From CAWJTV01 sp963845695 (GTDB lineage Bacteria > Planctomycetota > Planctomycetia > Isosphaerales > Isosphaeraceae): a stretch of 64,000 nucleotides of DNA. The stretch lies in contig CAWJTQ010000002.1 of assembly GCA_963845695.1 (NCBI GenBank), positions 62,001 to 126,000 on the forward strand, written 5' to 3'. Of the stretch, positions 58,409 through 64,000 are shown piece after piece. Below the pieces are notes generated by a model. It was not told where the DNA came from. It made no database searches and saw only the letters and a list, made by a program, of their open reading frames with translations. Within the stretch, counting starts at the first letter, position 1; each line of letters begins with the position of its first letter. The position numbers were made by a program, and so were the translations under genes.

Positions 58409-59136
58409 GGCGGGACGTCCTGATCCGGCGTGGGTTCTGGGCGGGGCCGGCTCTGAGGTGGGCCTGACTTGCCGAGAATTGTGGCACGAATTGGCACTCG
58501 GTGATCACTTTTGGCCGCGGCTCCCTCTCCGATCCCCTTGGTCCCCAGCGAGTTCGGGCCGAGTCCCGAAATCGCTGTGCCGGGCCCGGCCGCAGGCGGC
58601 ACAGCCCCGTGGCTCGCAGCCATGAGTTTCCGGTCGGTGACGGTCGCACATGGTCCATATTATTCAGTATGCCACAGGTTTGATGATCCGTTAATGCACC
58701 TATCGCGGATTTCGGGGCGATTGGCTCCGGAACTCTCGACCACAGAGGGAGATGAAAAAATCCGAAAAAAAGGAAAGTTTTGCAATGAGACCGCCGATTA
58801 CTGGTGTCGTGTACACCGCGCCGCGCTGTGGCAAGGTCTCCCGACCTTGCCACCGGGTTGACCGAAGGTCTCCTCGAGGAGGGCGCAGGCCGCCGGGAGA
58901 CCTTCGGTCGGGCCGACGGCGGGGTCTGGAGACCACTGCGGTGAACATCTTCGGAGGCTGGGCTCACTGGGGGCTGCGCCGGCAGAGCCGGCTTGACCCC
59001 AGCCACCCCGCCGCCGGAGTTGGCCCGAACTGAGGGGGAAGGGGCGAGGGTCGGATCGTCGCACTCCCCAGGTTTCCCGCACCCGCCGCGCTGAGATCGG
59101 TGGTGGTCGACGAGGAGTCTCGAAAAAACGCCTTCC
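58409..59136 (-). repeat. Dispersed repeat, copy B, with an inserted hairpin element
   Basis: The reverse complement matches copy A (24376-24880) at both ends, but about 230 bp near 58785-59025 are extra. Shared landmarks are GGACGTCCCGCC, GATCACTTTTGGCCGCGGCT, GTCCATATTATTCAGTATGC, CTCTGTGG and the GAGACTCCTCG end. It abuts the truncated DUF1349 gene. Coding potential on either strand is not convincing. The extra segment includes the hairpin at 58860-58909. Confidence 0.85.
58860..58909. repeat. Hairpin element (GACCGAAGGTCTCC arms) inside repeat copy B
   Basis: GACCGAAGGTCTCC (58860-58873) and GGAGACCTTCGGTC (58896-58909) flank a 22-bp loop and are followed by GCCGACGGCGGGGTC. The same arms and tail form the element at 24215-24359. 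A further shorter repeat of GGTCTCCCGACCTTGC lies just upstream. It sits within the extra stretch that distinguishes copy B from copy A. Confidence 0.75.
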
Positions 59137-59335
59137 CATACGCCTTCCGTTGCGTAAACTGCGTGTCCCTATTCTGGTGACGAATCATGTCGGGTTGAAC
59201 ACGCCACTCGACAAAACCGGCGGGGGAAAGACAATGGTGTGTACTGTCGCGCCCGATCGGCACGGAATGGGCGTTCGAGTCTGTAAGCCTGGTCGTGGGA
59301 TCGTCCGGGGTGAGAGTTTCCATTCGGGTTGAGCC

Positions 59336-60634
59336 ATGAGTGAGATCTCATTCGGCTGCCCCCATTGTGGGCACGCCTATCGATTTGCCGCCAACCTCGC
59401 GGGGAAGCGAGGCCGTTGCAAGGCCTGCCAAGGGGTCTTCCGGATCCCGGAACAACCCGCGCCGCCGTCCGAGGTCGTGAAGCGGCCAGCGGCGGCGGCA
59501 TTCCCAACCCCGGTGCCGTCCCCAACGGCGAGCCCGGCGGAACCGGAGAAGATCATCTTCAATTGCCCGACCTGCGGTCGCGGCTATCGGCTCGCGGGTT
59601 ATCTGGCGGGCAAGCAGGGCCGTTGCACGGCCTGTCGCGGGACGTTCACGATCCCGGCGCAATCCCAATCGTCGCCTCCTGGGGCGGCCGCGCGGGAAGC
59701 GGAGCCATCCACCCGAGGGCATGCGCCGAGTCTGGCACCGGCCCAGCCGAAGTCGTCAGTCTCGAAGGCACCGCGACCCGGCTCGCCCTCCGATCGCGGC
59801 CTGATGACCTTCCTCCCGAGCCCGAACCCTGACGATGGCGACTCGGAGTGGTGGGAGCTCGACTCCTCCGAATCGATCCCCGCGACATCGGCCCGCTCCG
59901 GCCTTCGTGCCATTGCAGCGCCGGTGATGGCGGCTCCCGCGGCGTCCTCCCGGATGGCTCGCGGCCGGGAAGCCGTCGAGGAGCCCGCAGTCGCGCCCCC
60001 CACGACCGGCCGACCCAAATGGGTCATCTACGCGGCGATCGCCGGCGTCGTCCTCTTCGGCTTGATCGCCTTCGCCATCACCGCGAGCCTCGTCTCCGAC
60101 AATCCGAAGGCGCAACCGACGTCCGTCGCGGACCAGCCGGAATCCGACGAGAAGGCCCCTGCTCCGAAGGTCGCCGAATCGACCCAATCCGAGCCCGACG
60201 CCGAATCGAGCGAGGAGGAGAGCAGCACCGCGGAGCATCAGGCCGCCATCGATGCCCTGGCCGGTGCCTACAACGACCTCGCCGACGGATATGCCCAGAT
60301 CCGCGATGCCGCCTCGATTGCTGGGGGCGAGGAACGCATCGCCCGAGCCGTCGAGCGATTGAAGGCCGCGGCGCAGCGCGGCCGGAGTCTCCCTTCCCTT
60401 ACCGCTGGCGAGCGGGCCACGTTCGCTCGAACCAGCGGCCCCCCCCTGCTCCACGCCGTCGACCGCGTCATTCAGGAACTCCACCGGCTCAGGGCGACTC
60501 CCGGCATCAAGTCGGACTTCGACCGACTGATCGATTCCTACACCCAGGCCCGCCGGGAGATCGACCGGGAGATTCAGGGGATCTCTTCAGGACCCACCCA
60601 CCCGGCCGGTCCTGCGCCAGGTGGCCGCCGTTGA
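59336..60634 (+). CDS. Protein with two MJ0042-type zinc-finger domains and one membrane helix
   Basis: 432 residues. Two CxxC...CxxC fingers are clear: FGCPHCGHAYRF ... GRCKACQGVFRIP and FNCPTCGRGYRL ... GRCTACRGTFTIP. A Pro/Ala/Ser-rich linker (about 115-215) leads to a membrane helix (WVIYAAIAGVVLFGLIAFAI). An acidic low-complexity stretch and a helical C-terminal domain (about 300-430) follow. The layout puts zinc fingers in the cytoplasm and a helical part outside. Relatives are common in planctomycetes; function is unknown. Confidence 0.8.
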   Translation: MSEISFGCPHCGHAYRFAANLAGKRGRCKACQGVFRIPEQPAPPSEVVKRPAAAAFPTPVPSPTASPAEPEKIIFNCPTCGRGYRLAGYLAGKQGRCTACRGTFTIPAQSQSSPPGAAAREAEPSTRGHAPSLAPAQPKSSVSKAPRPGSPSDRGLMTFLPSPNPDDGDSEWWELDSSESIPATSARSGLRAIAAPVMAAPAASSRMARGREAVEEPAVAPPTTGRPKWVIYAAIAGVVLFGLIAFAITASLVSDNPKAQPTSVADQPESDEKAPAPKVAESTQSEPDAESSEEESSTAEHQAAIDALAGAYNDLADGYAQIRDAASIAGGEERIARAVERLKAAAQRGRSLPSLTAGERATFARTSGPPLLHAVDRVIQELHRLRATPGIKSDFDRLIDSYTQARREIDREIQGISSGPTHPAGPAPGGRR

Positions 60635-60758
60635 GCGGAGAGCGTGGTGATCTCCGGGGCGCCGCCATATCTCACGGGGCGCCTCGATGACTGCGGAGAT
60701 CGCGCATTCCTCCCGACATTGTCTTGGTCTGACTTCGCGACGGGCGCGAACCTCGCGA

Positions 60759-61665
60759 TCACACGAACAGCGACTCGACAAAGGTATCGGCATCGAAGGG
60801 CTGCAAGTCGTCGAGGGCCTCGCCGACGCCGATGAACTTGACGGGCAGGTTGATGTTCTGGCGGACGGAGATGACCACTCCGCCCTTGGCGGTGCCGTCG
60901 AGCTTGGTGAGGATCACGCCGGTGCAGCCGATGCTCTTGGTGAAGACCTCCGCCTGGCGGATGGCGTTCTGGCCGTTGGTGGCGTCGATCACGAGGAGCA
61001 CTTCGTGGGGTGCGCCGGGGATCTGCCGCTGGACGATGGCGCAGGATCTTCTCGAGCTCGCGCATCAGGTGAGTCTGGGTATGGAGCCGGCCAGCGGTGT
61101 CGACGATCAGGACGTCCACGCCTCGGGCCAGGGCGCGCTGGCAGGCGTCGTGGGCGACACTGGCCGGGTCCGCGCCGGGTGAGCCCCGGACGATCTCGCA
61201 ACCGGCGCGGCCGGCCCAGATCGCGAGCTGGTCGGCCGCCGCCGCGCGGAACGTGTCGCAGGCGGCGAGCAAGATCGTGTTGCCCTGATCCTTCAGCCGC
61301 TGTGCCAACTTGGCGATCGAGGTGGTTTTTCCCGAACCGTTGACCCCGGCGATCAGGTAGACGCTCGGCTTCTTGGGGGCGACCACCAGCGCCCCCGGCC
61401 TAGGGTCCTCCAGCAGCCCCTTGAGCTCAGACTTGACGAACGCCAGGAGGTTCTCGTCGGCCGTCTGGTCTGCGTACGTTTCTCGCACCCGGTCGATCAA
61501 CCGGGTGGTCGCCGCCACGCCCACGTCCGCCTGGATCAGCTTGCTCTCCAACTCGTCCAGGAACGATTGGTCAACTTTCCGCCCGAACCACGAGCGGACG
61601 TTGAACAACTGGGCCGTCCGAGCCAGCCCCTTCTTAAACCGTTCCAGTAATCCTGAGATTGCCAT
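60759..61665 (-). CDS. ftsY: Signal recognition particle receptor FtsY, frameshifted
   Basis: About 302 residues. The N domain (FLDELESKLIQADVGVAATT) and G domain (LIAGVNGSGKTTSIAKLAQR, LAACDTFRAAAADQL, VDVLIVDTAGRL) lie in one frame. IVQRQIPGAPHEVLLVIDAT and GVILTKLDGTAKGG to FVESLFV lie in another. An extra base near 61038 separates them. FtsY is normally essential, so this split is almost certainly a sequence error. It docks the SRP-ribosome complex at the membrane. It follows nusB on the same strand by about 137 bp. Confidence 0.93.
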
Positions 61666-61802
61666 GGTCAGTCGTCAGTGGTCAGTAGTCCGTAGCTGGT
61701 CGTCAAGAGTCCGTAGCGTGAGGACAGGTCGAGCCAGCCCGACTCGGCCCGCTTTCGAGTGCTCTGCTTCACCCAGTGAGGCTTTCTGCCTGAAACCGCG
61801 TC

Positions 61803-62303
61803 TCACTGATGACTGGATTCATCCGGCGTCGGCTCGGGCGAGGTGGAATCCGGCTCGGGCGGAGAGGGGGCCGGCTCAGGAGCCACCTTCGGATCCGGGA
61901 CTTGCCATTGTAGCACGCGGTCGAGGATCCCGTTGACGAACCGGCTCGACTGGGCGGTGCTGTACCGCTTGGCCAGCTCGAGGGCTTCGTTGATGGCGAC
62001 CCGGGCCGGCACCTCGGGACAGAACAGCATCTCGTAGACGCCCAGTCGCAGGATATTGCGGTCGATGGCCGCCATGCGGTCCAGCCGCCAGTTCTCGGCC
62101 ACCTCCGAGATCAAGGCGTCGAGTCGCTCCTGGTGTTCCTTCACTCCGGAGACCAGCCCCTCGGTGAACTCGCTGAGCTTGCGGTCGTTCAGAAGCCGGC
62201 GCTGGATGAACCGGCGCACTTCCTCAGGGGCAACTCCAGGGTTTTGCTCCACCTGGTAGAGGACCTGGAGAGCGACTTCACGGCCTCGGGATCGTCGCGT
62301 CAT
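61803..62303 (-). CDS. nusB: Transcription antitermination factor NusB
   Basis: 166 residues. MTRRSRGREVALQVLYQVEQ and FTEGLVSGVKEHQERLDALI are the NusB N-terminal helices. IDRNILRLGVYEMLFCPEVP and ARVAINEALELAKRYS followed by FVNGILDRVL are the family's C-terminal hallmark. An acidic Pro/Glu/Ser tail of about 30 residues extends beyond the usual length. NusB with NusE supports rRNA antitermination. It is upstream of ftsY and probably co-transcribed with it. Confidence 0.95.
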   Translation of the reverse strand: MTRRSRGREVALQVLYQVEQNPGVAPEEVRRFIQRRLLNDRKLSEFTEGLVSGVKEHQERLDALISEVAENWRLDRMAAIDRNILRLGVYEMLFCPEVPARVAINEALELAKRYSTAQSSRFVNGILDRVLQWQVPDPKVAPEPAPSPPEPDSTSPEPTPDESSHQ

Positions 62304-62986
62304 GATCGAGTGGTCTCACACCGCTTCGGGCACGCGGCAACCGCATCGGATCGGTGGAACACGCCACGGGAGGTCCGATCGATCGATCAGACGCCGTGGT
62401 TTCGCCCCATCCGGTACGATCCAGCCCAATTGGCCGGGGTCGTGCGGCCCGTTGGGAGTTCGGTTCTGTGCGATTCGAGGCGGGCCGGCATAGTTCTTCA
62501 TGCCCGTTGCGCCCTGGGTTTGCTCCACGCGTTTCTTATATGCGGAATGATACGCCAACACAGGCCGAGCCGGAAAGGGGGGCGCGCAATCGCATAGCAA
62601 AAAGCCGGTGGTGGGCGGCGGGTATGCTACTCTCGACCGGATCGAATTCACCAGCCGACGGGCGCATGCGGCAGGCCTCCGAGGGGAATTTGGAGACTTC
62701 TCGCTGGACGCCACCATGATTGGCCCCGAAGGGGCGAAACAAACCAGCCCGGGGCAACGCCCCGGGAACCGAGAAACCTCCCAGAAAGCGCCCTGAAAGG
62801 GCGGCACAAGGACGGGTCCCCTGGCCAGCCGTGTGTCGCCCTTTCAGGGCTCGGCTCGGGGTGGGCGACTGAGTCCCGGGGCGGTGCCCCGGGCTGTTAT
62901 GTTTCGGCCCCTTCGGGGCAAAGATCCGCCCAGGTGGGCCCGAGCCCGGTGGTGTTGGGCGAGAAGTCTCGAAACTTGGGCGGCGA
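62304..62986. other. Intergenic region dominated by a long inverted repeat
   Basis: About 680 bp between nusB and the divergent SGNH gene. Apart from the inverted repeat at 62722-62919 there is no supported gene. Open frames through the repeat (for example the minus-strand one rich in 'RPFGA', 'SPGHRPG') are products of the repeat sequence. Confidence 0.6.
62722..62919. repeat. Long nested inverted repeat
   Basis: The outer left arm GGCCCCGAAGGGGCGAAACA ... GCCCGGGGCAACGCCCCGGG (62722-62769) pairs with 62873-62919 (GTCCCGGGGCGGTGCCCCGG ... CGGCCCCTTCGGGGC). Inner arms GCGCCCTGAAAGGGCG (62789-62804) and CGCCCTTTCAGGGCTC (62837-62852) pair as well. The whole folds into a long multi-bulge hairpin. 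It is of the type scattered in planctomycete genomes, with no protein coded. Confidence 0.85.
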
Positions 62987-64000
62987 ATGATGCAGCGAAT
63001 CAACAGTCATCCCACCCGCTACCCGCGACTCGCGCGACGCGTGTTCCTGGCCGCGGTCTGCGGCCTAATGGGCGCGGTGCTGGTGCTGATCCGCGATGGA
63101 GTGGACGTCTTCGGCCCGCTCCGATTCCTGGTGCGACGGGCGACGATCGGGATACTGGGTGCGATGCTTGCTGGCTACCTTGCGATCCTCCCAGCCGCCG
63201 TATTCGGGACGGTCGTGACGGGATGGATGGTCTGGCGGGCGGGCCGGCCGAGTGCGAAAACGGTCCGATCGAGCCGGGTGCGCTGGTCGGGGGCCGGCGC
63301 CTTACGCACGCTCCTCCTCTGCGGCTCGACGGTCTTGGGGCTCGGTGTGGCCGAGATGGCCTCGGCGGTCTGGCTCGCCTGGATCCATCGGCTGCCGGCC
63401 TTATCTGGCCGGGTTGCCTCTCCAGTGCATCCGGGTGACGAGGTCTCGATCGTGGTCATCGGCGGGTCGAGTGCGCTGGGGGTGCCGTACGAAGGTTGGC
63501 TCTCGGTCGGGACGATCGTTGGACGCGAGCTAGGTCGGGCGATCCCGAACCGACGGTTCCACGTCGAGATCCTGGCCAAACGAGGGGCGACCCTGGAAGA
63601 TCAACATCAGAAGTTGGCCCGGCTGTCCCACGGGCCTGACGTCTTGATCGTCTACTCGGGGCACAACGAGTTCGTGACCCGGTTCTCGTGGTTGCATCGG
63701 GCGGCCTACTACCATGACGAATCGTTCACCAGCCGCCACTGGGACAGGCTCGAGCAGCTTGCCGACATCTCGCCGCTATTCCGTCTGCTCCGGGCGAACC
63801 TGGAGAAGCAGCGGGTGGGGCTGATCCCGTCGCGGATGTTCGGCCCGCGGGAAACGCTCATCGGCCGGCCGGTCTGCACGCCCGAGGAGACCGCCGCGAT
63901 CGAGAGCGACTTCCGGCGCCGGATGGAATCGATCGTCGCGGACTGCGAGCGGATCGGTTGTCTGCCGATCCTGATCATCCCCCCGAGCTGCGACGCCTGG
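62987..64000 (+). CDS. SGNH/GDSL hydrolase family protein with N-terminal membrane segments, runs off the window
   Basis: 338 residues are visible, with no stop before 64000. ATG at 62987 or 62990. N-terminal hydrophobic segments (VFLAAVCGLMGAVLVLI, ILGAMLAGYLAILPAAVFG, LLLCGSTVLGLGVAEM) precede the hydrolase part. Block I reads VVIGGSSALGVPYEG (nucleophile Ser in GGSS), and IVYSGHNEFV is the later 'GxNE' block. SGNH proteins of this kind often modify cell-surface polysaccharides. The catalytic Asp/His block lies beyond the window. Confidence 0.75.
   Translation, partial: MMQRINSHPTRYPRLARRVFLAAVCGLMGAVLVLIRDGVDVFGPLRFLVRRATIGILGAMLAGYLAILPAAVFGTVVTGWMVWRAGRPSAKTVRSSRVRWSGAGALRTLLLCGSTVLGLGVAEMASAVWLAWIHRLPALSGRVASPVHPGDEVSIVVIGGSSALGVPYEGWLSVGTIVGRELGRAIPNRRFHVEILAKRGATLEDQHQKLARLSHGPDVLIVYSGHNEFVTRFSWLHRAAYYHDESFTSRHWDRLEQLADISPLFRLLRANLEKQRVGLIPSRMFGPRETLIGRPVCTPEETAAIESDFRRRMESIVADCERIGCLPILIIPPSCDAW

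Overview
The window is GC-rich bacterial DNA whose gene content points to a planctomycete, most likely of the Isosphaeraceae type. The pointers are a secreted WD40 protein, membrane proteins starting with an FTLRQL-like motif, an MJ0042-type zinc-finger protein, a Ser/Thr kinase with TPRs, a TPR-sulfotransferase, an M56 peptidase carrying a carboxypeptidase-regulatory domain, and an E1/E2/Ubl/JAB/RING cluster. This is inferred from families only; no rRNA or tRNA gene was seen.

Layout. 1-9 kb: the end of an exported protein, a frameshifted WD40 protein, a TAXI-type binding protein, a Gly-rich exported protein, and a BlaI/BlaR1-like pair with an operator palindrome. 9-17 kb: an M19 dipeptidase, then a DUF4365 / small protein / giant membrane protein operon. 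17-20 kb: a minus-strand Dyp-type peroxidase locus. 20-24 kb: a SERAC1-like hydrolase and a STAND NTPase, followed by an unusual nested repeat array. 24-29 kb: a dispersed repeat, then Tex with a large insertion. 29-34 kb: an ABC exporter, a quinone oxidoreductase, FTLRQL proteins and a Uma2 nuclease. 34-42 kb: a phosphopantetheinyl transferase, then a ubiquitin-like conjugation island (RING, Ubl, E2, E1, JAB). 42-51 kb: a MazF toxin pair, a Ste24-like protease, small proteins, a macro domain, an MMPL transporter and a DUF262/HEPN pair. 51-58 kb: a kinase flanked by efpL and a broken copy of the efpL 3' end, then a TPR-sulfotransferase. 58-64 kb: a truncated DUF1349 gene beside a second repeat copy, a zinc-finger protein, ftsY, nusB and a partial SGNH hydrolase.

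The most notable system is the island at 35.4-41.5 kb. It encodes a membrane-anchored RING-like protein, a beta-grasp Ub-like protein, an E2 with HPN and catalytic Cys, a ThiF-type E1 with a zinc ribbon, and a membrane-anchored JAMM protease with a complete metal motif.

Caution: more than twenty conserved genes here, or parts of them, are split by single-base frame changes, often in G/C runs. They include ftsY and tex. FtsY is normally essential, so most of these look like consensus indel errors in the sequence. Frameshifted genes are therefore given as single features spanning all frames, not called pseudogenes.
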